DNA of 64,000 nt from Chitinophagaceae bacterium LGM1 (GCA_018604165.1 CP075895.1:3157001-3221000); one strand, 5' to 3'; positions 53,886-62,399 are shown, counted from the first letter of the stretch. Numbers and translations are program-made. The notes: generated by a model not told the origin, from the letters alone.

Positions 53886-54108
53886 GCCCGAAGCAACCTG
53901 TTGTTAACGCCAAACAATTAATTAAAGCCCTTGAGAAAAAGGGCTTTGTCTTTTCTAGGCAAAGTGGCAGCCACGCTATTTATATTGATAAAAACGGCAC
54001 TCGCGTAACAGTACCCATACATGGTAAAAAGATTTAGGTACTGGTTTGTTGAAGCAAATACTCAAAGATGCCAATATCAGCTTTGATGAATTAATAGCAT
54101 TGATGTAA
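53882..54108 (+). pseudogene. hicA: hicA toxin gene with a frameshift in an A-run
   Basis: The frame from ATG 53882 gives a HicA-like dsRBD fold (LIKALEKKGFVFSRQSGSHA, catalytic His in GSHAIY), but it stops at 54035-54037 (TAG) after residue 51 (GKKI-stop). Reading one base back at the A-run 54026-54030, the next frame continues D-LGTGLLKQILKDANISFDE-LIAL and ends at 54108, the expected HicA C-terminus. A one-base loss in the A-run, or a sequencing error, explains this; a programmed -1 shift at AAAAAG is less likely, because the preceding codon GGT does not fit a slippery heptamer. Confidence 0.82.
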
Positions 54109-54117
54109 TACCTCATG

Positions 54118-55551
54118 TTACCTATACAACATATTCACCAACTCATCCTTCCTCACCGCACTCGTCCTATATACGTTCGATGGCTTCCATCCTTTATCAT
54201 ACACTTCGCTGATGACGTGCCAGATTATTTTTTTGTCTTTCGATACAATGAAGTTGCGCCCCGGATGGCCTGTACATACTAAGTAATCACCTTTATCCAA
54301 TTCGCGCACACTGCCCCCACCTTGCGACATGTTTACTGCTTGCGAGTCTATAGCGCAACTGAACTCCCATATTTTTTCAAGCGTATCAGTTGTGTTGACA
54401 GGCTCTTTAAAGATGGCTACCGTTGGTATGCAATCTTTTTCTCTTTCGCCTGCGGGCAGGTGCATTTTATAATTGTTGTTAAACAACATCAAACTACCCT
54501 CGCTGTTGATGCTGCAATTATGTTGTGCAAAAAACTGTCCGCTACCACCGCGCATGTCGGGGTATTGTATATCGCCCATGCCATAGCGTGCAAGTACTTT
54601 ACCACTCGGGTAGGCTGTCTTTATTAGCATGGCAAGGTTTCTGTAGCTGGTATAAATCACTTTATTTTTTTCATCAAACCAAAAAGCATTGAAGTGAGTA
54701 TTCAATGTAATGGTACTCATCTGGTAGCATGAAGCCCAAGTCCATACTGTATCGTGTGCTTTGTTGTATTCTATTATCATACCACAAGTAGCTTGCGATT
54801 TGGTGGCTGTTTTATTGGTGTCTTGCTTAGCAGCTATGCTACCATCTGGGTTTTGGTCAATGAACTTATCACCGATAATCATATAGTTACCGTTAGTTAG
54901 TTTGGTGAATTCGTGGTGAAACTGTTCTGTTTTCTTTCCGCTTATTCTGCCATCGTTAGGTGTTGCCCATAATATGTTTCCTTGATAATCAATCTCATAG
55001 CCGCTTTTAGGGGTTATGAAAGTAATAGTGCCGTCTTTCGTCAGTTTAATATCCCGTATCTGCCCTACAGTGCTATCTGTAATGCCTTGTATTATCGGCA
55101 AAAACCACAATACCTCGCCACGCATATTGTAGAGCGTTTTGGTATTGTCAAAAAACACCATCATATCATTGTACTTGGTAGCATGGGTGATGATGCGTAG
55201 CCGAGATAGGGACGTGTCGGAATACGGATTTTTACCAATGCTAAAAGAATACCATGCGCTATATCCGCTTATCTTTCCTTTTTGCAAATAGGCAACCCGC
55301 CAGCTATACGTTTTACCAAATGCGGGCAGCGTAGCTATTACTCGGGGGCTTTTGCTTTCCTTGCTCAGTATTTTTGTTTTGTTTTCAAACACTTCCAGCC
55401 TGTAACCAGATATTCCTTGTTTTTCTGGCAGTTTGAAGCCAATCAACCTGTAATGTAATACCACCTCATTGGCAGGAAATACATCTGCCATACAAGCTAC
55501 TGGCAGCCATACAAACAGACACAATAACCACAACAGGGGGGTAGTTCTCAT
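54118..55551 (-). CDS. Arylsulfotransferase-like (ASST-family) exported protein
   Basis: Exported protein of 477 aa. A signal peptide (MRTTPLLWLLCLFVWLPVAC, possibly a lipoprotein Cys at 20) is followed by a beta-propeller-like body with FHHEFTKLTNGNYMIIGD and AQHNCSINSEGSLMLFNNNY, typical of ASST/arylsulfotransferase domains. The conserved His residues in FHHEF and QHN are candidates for the sulfate-transfer site. Substrates are unknown. Start ATG 55551 is chosen because it begins the signal peptide; the longer frame to 55674 would run into the dnaN promoter and DnaA box. Confidence 0.72.
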   Translation of the reverse strand: MRTTPLLWLLCLFVWLPVACMADVFPANEVVLHYRLIGFKLPEKQGISGYRLEVFENKTKILSKESKSPRVIATLPAFGKTYSWRVAYLQKGKISGYSAWYSFSIGKNPYSDTSLSRLRIITHATKYNDMMVFFDNTKTLYNMRGEVLWFLPIIQGITDSTVGQIRDIKLTKDGTITFITPKSGYEIDYQGNILWATPNDGRISGKKTEQFHHEFTKLTNGNYMIIGDKFIDQNPDGSIAAKQDTNKTATKSQATCGMIIEYNKAHDTVWTWASCYQMSTITLNTHFNAFWFDEKNKVIYTSYRNLAMLIKTAYPSGKVLARYGMGDIQYPDMRGGSGQFFAQHNCSINSEGSLMLFNNNYKMHLPAGEREKDCIPTVAIFKEPVNTTDTLEKIWEFSCAIDSQAVNMSQGGGSVRELDKGDYLVCTGHPGRNFIVSKDKKIIWHVISEVYDKGWKPSNVYRTSAVRKDELVNMLYR

Positions 55552-55619
55552 AATATGTAAACCTAAAGAAAAAATGCTATCAACAGCCAATGGCAAGGGC
55601 TTTTTAGGGTATTCACTCG

Positions 55620-55628
55620 TTATCCACA
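55620..55628 (+). promoter_or_regulatory. Perfect DnaA box upstream of dnaN
   Basis: TTATCCACA matches the consensus DnaA box exactly. It lies 28 nt before the dnaN -7 element, in the spacer between divergent genes. Only this one box is seen, so it is more likely a DnaA-controlled promoter site than an origin. Confidence 0.6.
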
Positions 55629-55648
55629 GCCCTATATAAGATAGGGCT
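55628..55648. repeat. Perfect 8-bp inverted repeat at the dnaN promoter
   Basis: AGCCCTAT (55628-55635) and ATAGGGCT (55641-55648), 5-nt spacer, overlapping the last base of the DnaA box and lying just upstream of the dnaN -7 element. A possible operator. Confidence 0.55.
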
Positions 55649-55655
55649 AAACGAT

Positions 55656-55663
55656 TATCTTTG
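55656..55663 (+). promoter_or_regulatory. dnaN: -7 element of dnaN
   Basis: TATCTTTG ends 20 nt before the ATG at 55684. The -33 position is occupied by the inverted repeat rather than by a TTG, consistent with a regulated promoter. Confidence 0.55.
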
Positions 55664-55683
55664 TTTTCTAACATTATCAGAAA

Positions 55684-56802
55684 ATGCGTTTTATCGTAAC
55701 ATCAACGGCATTGCTAAAAAACCTGCAACAGATAGGCGGGGTTATCAGTGCTAATACAGTTTTATCGGTGCTGGAAGATTTTCTTTTTGAACTGAAAGGC
55801 AATTCACTCACACTCACGGCCACCGACTTGGAAACCATGATGCGTGTGCAGATGGATGTGGACGCGCAGGGCGATGGTCGTGTATGTATTCCATCAAAAA
55901 TATTACTCGATTATCTGAAAAACCTGCCTGAGCAACCCATTACGTTCAATGTGAACCTGCAAGACCTTTCTATCGAAATGTCGAGCGATGTAGGTAAGTA
56001 TAAAATAGGCGGCGAAAAGGCGGATGATTTTCCGAAAGAACCAGCCCCCGGCGATACAACAAGTTTCAGCATGTCGTCTATGTCGCTGATAGAAAGCATC
56101 AACAATACACTCTTTGCCGTTAGCAACGATACACTACGCCCTGCTATGACGGGTGTGTACTTCGAGCTGGGTAAGAAAGGCATCACATTTGTATCTACCG
56201 ATGCGCACCGCTTGGTGCAATATGGTAAAACGGATATTGCCTGCCCGTCGCAAGATGGCTTTGTAGTTCCGAAAAAGCCACTACAACAACTGAAAGCAAC
56301 ACTGCCTGCCGATGACTCTCAATTACAGGTGTCATACAACAGCAGCCACTTGTTTGTTACCAGCAACAGGCTGAGCATGAGTTGCCGACTGATAGACGCC
56401 AAATTTCCAGACTACAAAGCGGTAATACCTAAAGACAATCCGTACAGGCTCACCATCAACCGTGCAGATTTTGTAAGTGCCTTACGCCGAGTGAGTATAT
56501 TTGCCAATAAAACTACCAATCAAGTAGTATTGGAAATAAAAGGTAATTCGCTGGAGTTGAGTGCGCAGGATATAGACTTCTCTTACGAGGGTAAAGAAAC
56601 GCTGAACTGCCAGTATAGCGGCGAGGATATGAAGATAGCCTTCAACGCCAAGCTGATGGTAGAAATGCTGAACAATATGACAGGTGCCGATGTGCAACTG
56701 GAGCTAAGCACACCTACCCGCGCAGGCATCTTCCGCCCAACGGAAAAAGCCGACAACGAAGAAGTACTGATGTTATTAATGCCATTGATGGTGGGGGTAT
56801 AA
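55684..56802 (+). CDS. dnaN: DNA polymerase III beta subunit (sliding clamp)
   Basis: Sliding clamp of 372 aa with three repeated domains. The start (MRFIVTSTALLKNLQQIGGV), VSNDTLRPAMTGVYFELG, TDAHRLVQYGK and the C-terminal LLMPLMVGV are typical of DnaN. It tethers DNA polymerase III and partners to DNA. dnaA and recF are not adjacent in this window. Confidence 0.96.
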   Translation: MRFIVTSTALLKNLQQIGGVISANTVLSVLEDFLFELKGNSLTLTATDLETMMRVQMDVDAQGDGRVCIPSKILLDYLKNLPEQPITFNVNLQDLSIEMSSDVGKYKIGGEKADDFPKEPAPGDTTSFSMSSMSLIESINNTLFAVSNDTLRPAMTGVYFELGKKGITFVSTDAHRLVQYGKTDIACPSQDGFVVPKKPLQQLKATLPADDSQLQVSYNSSHLFVTSNRLSMSCRLIDAKFPDYKAVIPKDNPYRLTINRADFVSALRRVSIFANKTTNQVVLEIKGNSLELSAQDIDFSYEGKETLNCQYSGEDMKIAFNAKLMVEMLNNMTGADVQLELSTPTRAGIFRPTEKADNEEVLMLLMPLMVGV

Positions 56803-56843
56803 CCCCCAACCCCCCTGAAGGGGGCTTTCATTATATAAATAAG

Positions 56844-56880
56844 TAAAGCGATTAGTTATAGGCTAATCGCTTTATTTTTT
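56844..56880 (+). terminator. dnaN: Terminator of dnaN
   Basis: TAAAGCGATTAG / CTAATCGCTTTA, 12-bp stem with a 7-nt loop, followed by TTTTTT. Confidence 0.85.
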
Positions 56881-57023
56881 CTACAGTTTGCAAACTCCCC
56901 TACAAGAGGATTTAGGGGTTACAACTTTACCTCTTTACTTGTTGTTCGTCAATATAGTGTATTTGCAAATCGGGGATACACTACCGTTAATGAAAATACC
57001 AACAGTTCAGGGAAGGTATTTAT

Positions 57024-57782
57024 TCACTCTAATTCATATTCCAGTCTAACGGTAATTCTCGCAGATTTCTGCTTGCTATATATATCATTGTTGCCACCAT
57101 AGCTATCTTCTTCTACAGAACCTTGCCCGGTAATCTGAAAAACACCCATACTGGCATTTTTCAGCTTACCTATTTCTCCATTTGCGTTACTAACAATCTT
57201 TTTAGCACGTTCTTTTGCATCTTGAGTTGCTTTCTCAATCAAATCATGTTTTAAGCTTGGTAAATCTGAATACGTATATTGAATAGTGTTCGGATTAAAT
57301 TCAATCCCAGAGTTTACAAGCTCTGAAGTTTTATCAGCAACATCTTCAATACGTTTCATCAATTCAAGATTTTTTTTACAGGATAGCACAATACTTTGTT
57401 TAGCAATATATCCATCAAAAATCTGTTCTGTTTTCGTTTCATTATTATTACTCTCAATCGTTATTGTTCGATAGCTCTTTTCAAAATCCACGCCACTAAA
57501 AGTAATCTCGTTTGCATTAAAACCTTTTGACAGGAAAAAGTTCTTTACTTTCTCTTTGTCTGCACTGATGATAGCATATGCCTCTTTAGCATTCATTGCT
57601 TTTGCAGCAAAGCTACCTGAAAACAAAATCTCATCTGATGTAAATAGCTTTGTGCCTAATCCGACTACTGTTATTGAATCTTGAGTTGCATTACGTTTTT
57701 TAAACCCATTAGCTAAAATTGCTCCTGTAGCTACTACGCATAATCCGATAATGAGCGATTTTATTGTTTGTGATTTTTCCAT
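57024..57782 (-). CDS. SIMPL-domain (DUF541) exported protein
   Basis: Protein of 252 aa with an N-terminal membrane anchor or signal (LIIGLCVVATGAILANGF, about 9-28), then the SIMPL (DUF541) domain: SITVVGLGTK near its start and YTYSDLPSLKHDLIEKATQDA / AKERAKKIVSNANGEIGKL in its second half. Function of the family is unknown; some members form oligomers in the periplasm. Confidence 0.87.
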   Translation of the reverse strand: MEKSQTIKSLIIGLCVVATGAILANGFKKRNATQDSITVVGLGTKLFTSDEILFSGSFAAKAMNAKEAYAIISADKEKVKNFFLSKGFNANEITFSGVDFEKSYRTITIESNNNETKTEQIFDGYIAKQSIVLSCKKNLELMKRIEDVADKTSELVNSGIEFNPNTIQYTYSDLPSLKHDLIEKATQDAKERAKKIVSNANGEIGKLKNASMGVFQITGQGSVEEDSYGGNNDIYSKQKSARITVRLEYELE

Positions 57783-57841
57783 TGTTTGTAATATTAATTC
57801 AGATATGAAATTACCAACTAAATGTACTAATCCAAAGTTTC

Positions 57842-58474
57842 TTACAACTCTCTCATCAATGCTTCCAGTTCAGATATTATCATGGCAGTGGCACCCCATA
57901 CTATATGGTTGTCGTTCCACTGGTAGGCAGGGGCTTTGAGGGTAATGTTCGGAAAAGCTTCGGGGGTGATGTGTGTTACAATTTTACGTTCGGGTGCAAA
58001 AAAATCGTGCAGGGGTACTTCCAGTGTGTACTGCACCTCGTTGGGGCTTAATATGTACTGTTGAGGCTCGGTAGTATAACCCAAAAACGGAAATACGTTT
58101 GAATAACTGACAGGTATATATAGTGATGTCAGCACGCCAAGCAACTCTATCTTACCTGTTGCAATACCTACTTCTTCATTGGTTTCGCGTAGGGCGGTGT
58201 GCGACAGGTCTTTGTCAGTAGCATCCTTTCGCCCACCGGGGAAGCTGATTTGCCCGCTATGCGGTTTGCCATCTGCCACACGCTTTATCAGCAACAGGTT
58301 CAGTGCATCCTGCTTTGGGAAGAGCAATGCCAGTACGGCACTTTGTTTGGCATCATCGGGCAGTACGCTCGGCAGTTCTCGTACACGGGCAGCCATGTTG
58401 TTTTGTGCAGCAAGGCCAGGCAGGGGTTGTTGCAGGCGTAGCTTCAGTCTTTCTATGGTATCGGTAATATTCAC
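57842..58474 (-). CDS. NUDIX hydrolase, CoA pyrophosphatase type
   Basis: NUDIX enzyme of 211 aa. The box is GGRKDATDKDLSHTALRETN-EEVG (core RETNEEVG) with the CoA-pyrophosphatase pattern FPGG preceding it and LLIKRVADGKPHSGQISF before that. It should cleave CoA or other nucleotide derivatives. A GTG at 58474 is preferred because it clears the upstream stop; a TTG at 58501 would overlap the CDGSH gene by 20 nt and is also possible. Confidence 0.87.
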   Translation of the reverse strand: MNITDTIERLKLRLQQPLPGLAAQNNMAARVRELPSVLPDDAKQSAVLALLFPKQDALNLLLIKRVADGKPHSGQISFPGGRKDATDKDLSHTALRETNEEVGIATGKIELLGVLTSLYIPVSYSNVFPFLGYTTEPQQYILSPNEVQYTLEVPLHDFFAPERKIVTHITPEAFPNITLKAPAYQWNDNHIVWGATAMIISELEALMREL

Positions 58475-58481
58475 AATGCTG

Positions 58482-58916
58482 TTACTCGTCTTTAAAGCCA
58501 ATTTTTACGTGTGTGCCATCGCAATATGGCTTGTTGCCCGATGCTCCGCAACGGCATAGGGCAGTTACTTTGCTTTTCTTTACTGCTTCTCCATTTTTGT
58601 TTTTAACGGTTATGTTGCCATATACCAGCAGTGGCCCATTGGGCGATACTTCTACTACCGTATCTACATCTACCTGCGGATTTTTATTTTCCTGCTTATC
58701 CTCATTGCGAAAGTAAGTAAGCGCACCCGATGGGCATTTCTCTACCTGTGCTATGATGCTGGCAGTGTCTGCACCTTCCATTTTTATCCATGGGCGTTCT
58801 CGCGGGTTAAAAACTTCTGCAAGCCCCGTCCAGCATAGTTTGCTGTGTATGCAGGCTTCGGGCTTCCATGTTATGGTTATCTCGCCATTGGTGTAATGTT
58901 TTGTTATGTCTTTCAT
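58482..58916 (-). CDS. Fusion of a divergent 4Fe-4S domain with a CDGSH iron-sulfur domain
   Basis: Protein of 144 aa in two parts. Residues ~1-75 are the DUF1271/(4Fe-4S) mono-cluster-type domain, with conserved Cys in CIHSKLCW and KCPSGAL. Residues ~90-144 are a CDGSH domain with CRCG and YCDGTH (the CxCx..CDGxH cluster site). Both halves are Fe-S modules; the role is unknown, perhaps electron or cluster transfer. A frame three codons longer starts at 58925. The NUDIX gene follows. Confidence 0.85.
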   Translation of the reverse strand: MKDITKHYTNGEITITWKPEACIHSKLCWTGLAEVFNPRERPWIKMEGADTASIIAQVEKCPSGALTYFRNEDKQENKNPQVDVDTVVEVSPNGPLLVYGNITVKNKNGEAVKKSKVTALCRCGASGNKPYCDGTHVKIGFKDE

Positions 58917-58980
58917 AAGTTGCAAAATTGGTAACCGTATATAAATATACGATTACCAATCGTCAAAAAACGTGATTGTA

Positions 58981-59700
58981 TTAATTGTACATCGGCACTT
59001 CTATCACCAGCACGTCGCTGTCTGTTTCGGCGGTAAGATTGAGTGTTGGTATGCTGCTAAGCCCTGCCGCATCTCGACGGTTTAGTACTTGTCCGTTGGC
59101 ATTTACGCTACCGTCTATGTTAAACACATATACACCATGCTTATCACTATGCAGTTGGTGGGTAATGCTGTTGCCTGCTTGCAGTGTGGTACGGTATATC
59201 CATGCTTGTTGATGTATTTTCAATCCCTCGTCGTTGTTGTCTATGGGCGATACCAGCATTTGCAGTTTGTTTACTCTGTCTTGGGGGGCGAAGAGCGTTT
59301 GCCCGTAGCGCGGTTCTACATTGCGTTTTTCGGGAAATATCCAGAGTTGCAGCAGGTTTACTTTTTTATCCTTGTTATGGTTGTACTCGCTATGAAATAC
59401 GCCCGTACCCGCACTCATTACCTGCACTTCGTTGGGGTGGATGGCTTGTGTGTGCCCCATGCTGTCTTTATGTTCCAGCGCGCCGTCCAGCACTACGGTT
59501 ATGATTTCCATATTATCGTGCGGGTGCTTACCAAACCCCATCCCTTCGGATACGATGTCGTCGTTCAGCACACGCAGTGCGCCGAAGTGTATTTTAGATG
59601 CATCGTGATAGCTGGCAAAGCTGAATGAATGGTGGGCGTTGAGCCATCCGTGGTCGGCATGGCCACGCTCGTTAGCGGGATGAAAAACTGTATTACTCAT
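58981..59700 (-). CDS. Pirin-family protein
   Basis: Bicupin pirin of 239 aa. The metal site is in GKHPHDNMEIIT (His57, His59) and the later HSEYNH (His101 and Glu103). Pirins in bacteria act as quercetinase-like dioxygenases or as redox-sensing partners. It is monocistronic with its own promoter. Confidence 0.93.
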   Translation of the reverse strand: MSNTVFHPANERGHADHGWLNAHHSFSFASYHDASKIHFGALRVLNDDIVSEGMGFGKHPHDNMEIITVVLDGALEHKDSMGHTQAIHPNEVQVMSAGTGVFHSEYNHNKDKKVNLLQLWIFPEKRNVEPRYGQTLFAPQDRVNKLQMLVSPIDNNDEGLKIHQQAWIYRTTLQAGNSITHQLHSDKHGVYVFNIDGSVNANGQVLNRRDAAGLSSIPTLNLTAETDSDVLVIEVPMYN

Positions 59701-59751
59701 AATTGTTTTTTTTACTGTGGTTAATTATTAATGTATGTACATCAATCAGCA

Positions 59752-59784
59752 CAAATGTACTGCCAATACCTAACAACTGACAAA
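59752..59784 (-). promoter_or_regulatory. Promoter of the pirin gene
   Basis: Minus strand TTTG (complement of 59781-59784), 21-nt spacer, TACATTTG (59752-59759). It gives a leader of about 45 nt. Confidence 0.55.
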
Positions 59785-59866
59785 TTTGCCTGCCTATACA
59801 ACTATTGATAACGTTAATACTGTCTTAATTGCGAAACAGCGGAAACAATTAATTACTAAATTGGCA

Positions 59867-60634
59867 ATGAATATGAATAAACAGGTACGTTACAAGTTAT
59901 TATTAGCAGGTGTCGCGGGTATATTAACCGTTAACACCCAAGCACAAAGCCTCGATACCATAAGGCGCAAAGATGCCAATGGCTGGGAGTTTTTTCAGGT
60001 AAGGCAGGGCAAAACAGTGGTAGAAGAAGGGCATACCAAAAACGGTGTAAAAGAGGGTGTATGGGTAACATATCATGATACGGGCTACCCCCGCTTGATG
60101 ATAACCTACCGCAATGGCATAAAAGATGGTGTTACCACAGGCATTATAGCCGAGGGGCAGGTAGATTATGTAGAGCATTACAAGGACGGCAAGCTGGAAG
60201 GACCACGCCGCACCTACCATATACGCGGGCCTATTTATGAAGAAACCTACTACTCGGAAGGCAAGAAGAACGGTAAATACACCAAATGGTATAAGACTGC
60301 CTTTAAAGAAGAAGAAGGCTCGTATGCAAATGATTTGCGCGATGGCAAAGCTACCTGGTACTATCAGGATGGGGGCAAAGCGGTGGAGTATGAATATGAT
60401 AAAGGCGAGATACATGGGGAGTCTATATCTTACTACAAAAACCAACGCGTGAGCGAGATGGGCAAGTTTAAGAACGGTAAGAAAAACGGCACGTGGAGAG
60501 AGTTTTACGAAAATGGCGAAATGAAAGCCGAGGGCAAATACCTTGATAACGAAAAAGACGGTAGCTGGACAGAATATGATGAAACAGGCAAGAAAACAAC
60601 CGTGAAATATAAAAACGGCGTAGAAGTAAAATAA
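59867..60634 (+). CDS. Exported MORN-like (YwqK-type) repeat protein
   Basis: Exported protein of 255 aa. A signal peptide (LLLAGVAGILTVNTQAQ) is followed by about seven MORN-like repeats of the form (D/E)G(V/K).(W/Y)..Y...G, for example GVKEGVWVTYHDTG, GKKNGKYTKWYK and GKKNGTWREFYENG. Proteins of this type are annotated YwqK-family antitoxin by similarity, but many are simply repeat proteins. Starts at 59867 and 59873 are both possible. It lies 4 nt before the response-regulator gene and is probably co-transcribed. Confidence 0.82.
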   Translation: MNMNKQVRYKLLLAGVAGILTVNTQAQSLDTIRRKDANGWEFFQVRQGKTVVEEGHTKNGVKEGVWVTYHDTGYPRLMITYRNGIKDGVTTGIIAEGQVDYVEHYKDGKLEGPRRTYHIRGPIYEETYYSEGKKNGKYTKWYKTAFKEEEGSYANDLRDGKATWYYQDGGKAVEYEYDKGEIHGESISYYKNQRVSEMGKFKNGKKNGTWREFYENGEMKAEGKYLDNEKDGSWTEYDETGKKTTVKYKNGVEVK

Positions 60635-60638
60635 ACGT

Positions 60639-61796
60639 ATGTCTCAAACAATACTGATAATAGACGATGAAAAAGCCATCCGCAAAACGCTGGGTGAGAT
60701 ACTGAGTTTTGAGGGCTTTACGATAGACGAAGCAGCAGACGGTGCGGAAGGCATCAAGAAGATAAAAGACAATAACTACGATTGTATTCTTTGCGACATC
60801 AAAATGCCGAAGATGGATGGCATGGAAGTGCTGACACAGGCGCGGGAAGAAAAACCCGATATACCATTCATCATGATATCGGGGCATGGTAATATTGAAA
60901 CGGCTGTAGAGGCGGTGAAAAAAGGTGCGTATGACTTTATATCCAAACCACCAGACCTGAACCGCCTATTAATAACCATCCGCAATGCGATGGATAAGAA
61001 AAGCTTAGTGGCGGAAACCAAGCAACTGCGCAAACGCATCAGCCGTGGTGCAGAGATGATTGGCGAGAGCGCCGGTATGCAAAAAATACGCGACACCATA
61101 GAAAAGGTAGCTCCAACAGATGCGCGCGTATTGGTAACGGGCGAAAATGGCGTAGGCAAGGAAATGGTGGCACGCAAAATACATGAGCTAAGCACCCGTG
61201 CCAACGGACCGTTGGTAGAGGTGAACTGTGCAGCCATACCCTCTGAACTGATAGAGAGTGAACTCTTTGGCCATGAGAAGGGTTCGTTTACTTCGGCCAT
61301 CAAACAGCGCATAGGTAAGTTTGAACAGGCAAGTGGTGGCACGCTCTTCCTCGACGAGATTGGCGATATGAGCCCCGATGCCCAAGCCAAAGTATTGCGT
61401 GCGCTGCAAGAGGGTAAAATAACACGTGTGGGTGGCGATAAGGAAATAAAAGTAGATGTGCGGGTAATAGCCGCTACCAACAAAGACCTGATGCAGGAAG
61501 TGGAAGAAAAGAAATTCCGCCTTGACTTATATCACCGCCTGAGCGTGATACTGATACATGTACCATCGCTGAATGAGCGCAAGAATGATATACCGATGCT
61601 GGTAAACCATTTTTTGCAGGACATAAGCGAAGAGTATAAACAACCCACGAAAGAAATAGATGATGCAGCCCTAAACGCATTGCAACAATACAACTGGACG
61701 GGTAATATACGTGAGCTACGCAATGTTGTTGAAAGGCTAATTATCCTGTCGGACAAGAAGATAACTAAGAAGGATATAGAGGCGTATATAAGATAA
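60639..61796 (+). CDS. NtrC-like response regulator with AAA+ domain but no DNA-binding domain
   Basis: Response regulator of 385 aa. Receiver domain with phospho-acceptor Asp53 (LCDIKMPKMDG) and Lys103; AAA+ sigma-54 interaction domain with Walker A GENGVGKE (168-175), Walker B TLFLDE (235-240) and Arg fingers near FRLDLYHRL. The loop that should be GAFTGA is GSFTSA (215-220). The protein ends at 385 after the AAA+ lid region (NIRELRNVVERLII), so the Fis-type HTH domain is missing. It may act in solution, like some sigma-54 activators without HTH, or not activate sigma-54 at all. Confidence 0.85.
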   Translation: MSQTILIIDDEKAIRKTLGEILSFEGFTIDEAADGAEGIKKIKDNNYDCILCDIKMPKMDGMEVLTQAREEKPDIPFIMISGHGNIETAVEAVKKGAYDFISKPPDLNRLLITIRNAMDKKSLVAETKQLRKRISRGAEMIGESAGMQKIRDTIEKVAPTDARVLVTGENGVGKEMVARKIHELSTRANGPLVEVNCAAIPSELIESELFGHEKGSFTSAIKQRIGKFEQASGGTLFLDEIGDMSPDAQAKVLRALQEGKITRVGGDKEIKVDVRVIAATNKDLMQEVEEKKFRLDLYHRLSVILIHVPSLNERKNDIPMLVNHFLQDISEEYKQPTKEIDDAALNALQQYNWTGNIRELRNVVERLIILSDKKITKKDIEAYIR

Positions 61797-61855
61797 ACCC
61801 CTACATCCCTGCCTGCGGTAGGCAGGCCCTAAAGGGGGACTTGTGCTTCTATATA

Positions 61856-61910
61856 GTGTTCCAACTGTTCGGGTGTTCAGCTGTTCGGAACAGAACAGTG
61901 GAACAGTTTG
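61856..61910 (+). repeat. Hairpin repeat, copy A (direct)
   Basis: Begins GTGTTCCAACTGTTC and ends GAACAGTGGAACAG. The ends are near-exact inverted repeats (GTTCCaACTGTTC / GAACAGTGGAAC), with internal CTGTTC-GGAACAG. Confidence 0.85.
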
Positions 61911-62094
61911 TTTTTACAATACAACCTTAGCGTCTTTGCAGTAGAAAAATACTTATGTGCCCGACTGGACGGACAGACAATTTCGGACAGTGTATTTACT
62001 GCATGTACGTCATTGCGGACATTGTTCCGCAATCTCTAATAGCGGCAGCTTTATATTGTTACAGATACCGCCTTTCGGCGGCATGACGATATGA

Positions 62095-62139
62095 GTGTTC
62101 CAACTGTTCGGTGTTCGGAACAGAACAGTGGAACAGTTT
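62095..62139 (+). repeat. Hairpin repeat, copy B (direct, shorter)
   Basis: Same ends as copy A, but the inner GGGTGTTCAGCTGTTC segment is shortened to GGTGTTC. Confidence 0.85.
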
Positions 62140-62268
62140 ATTTTGAATTCCCTTTTGAAAGGGGATGTCGCTGCGAAGAGAAGCGTAGTGGCGACAGGGG
62201 TATGTTATACTCGTACTGTGTTTATCCCTCGCAAGTTAACGCACCCCTAACCCCTCTCTAACAGGGAA

Positions 62269-62321
62269 GTGTTCCAACTGTTCGGGTGTTCAGCTGTTCG
62301 GAACAGAACAGTGGAACAGTT
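62269..62321 (+). repeat. Hairpin repeat, copy C (direct)
   Basis: Nearly identical to copy A across its whole length. Confidence 0.85.
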
Positions 62322-62399
62322 ATATTTTTACCTACTGTGTTGTGAAAATTTTTTAAAATGAAAAAGAGATAAATAATAAATGACAACAATGAGTCAGTA

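Larger units (their letters stand above)
61797..62399. other. Gene-poor region rich in palindromic repeats
   Basis: About 600 nt with no convincing gene. It holds three copies of a 45-55-nt hairpin repeat (listed separately) and smaller palindromes: CCTGCCT-AGGCAGG at about 61808-61826, ATTGCGGA-TCCGCAAT at 62012-62033, CCGCC-TTTC-GGCGG at 62068-62081, and GTCGC-GGCGAC around 62169-62197. Confidence 0.7.

Noticed and set aside
54026-54037. Programmed -1 frameshift in hicA
   Set aside because: The run is GGT AAA AAG, so the P-site codon cannot re-pair well after slipping and no stimulatory hairpin is evident; an indel is simpler.
55620-55648. Replication origin
   Set aside because: Only one DnaA box is present, with no AT-rich unwinding region or box cluster and no dnaA next to it.
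55551-55674. 41-residue N-terminal extension of the arylsulfotransferase-like protein
   Set aside because: It would cover the DnaA box and dnaN promoter, and the signal peptide begins at 55551.
60776-61483. Long minus-strand frame of 235 codons
   Set aside because: It is the mirror of the NtrC-like gene and lacks any recognisable domain.
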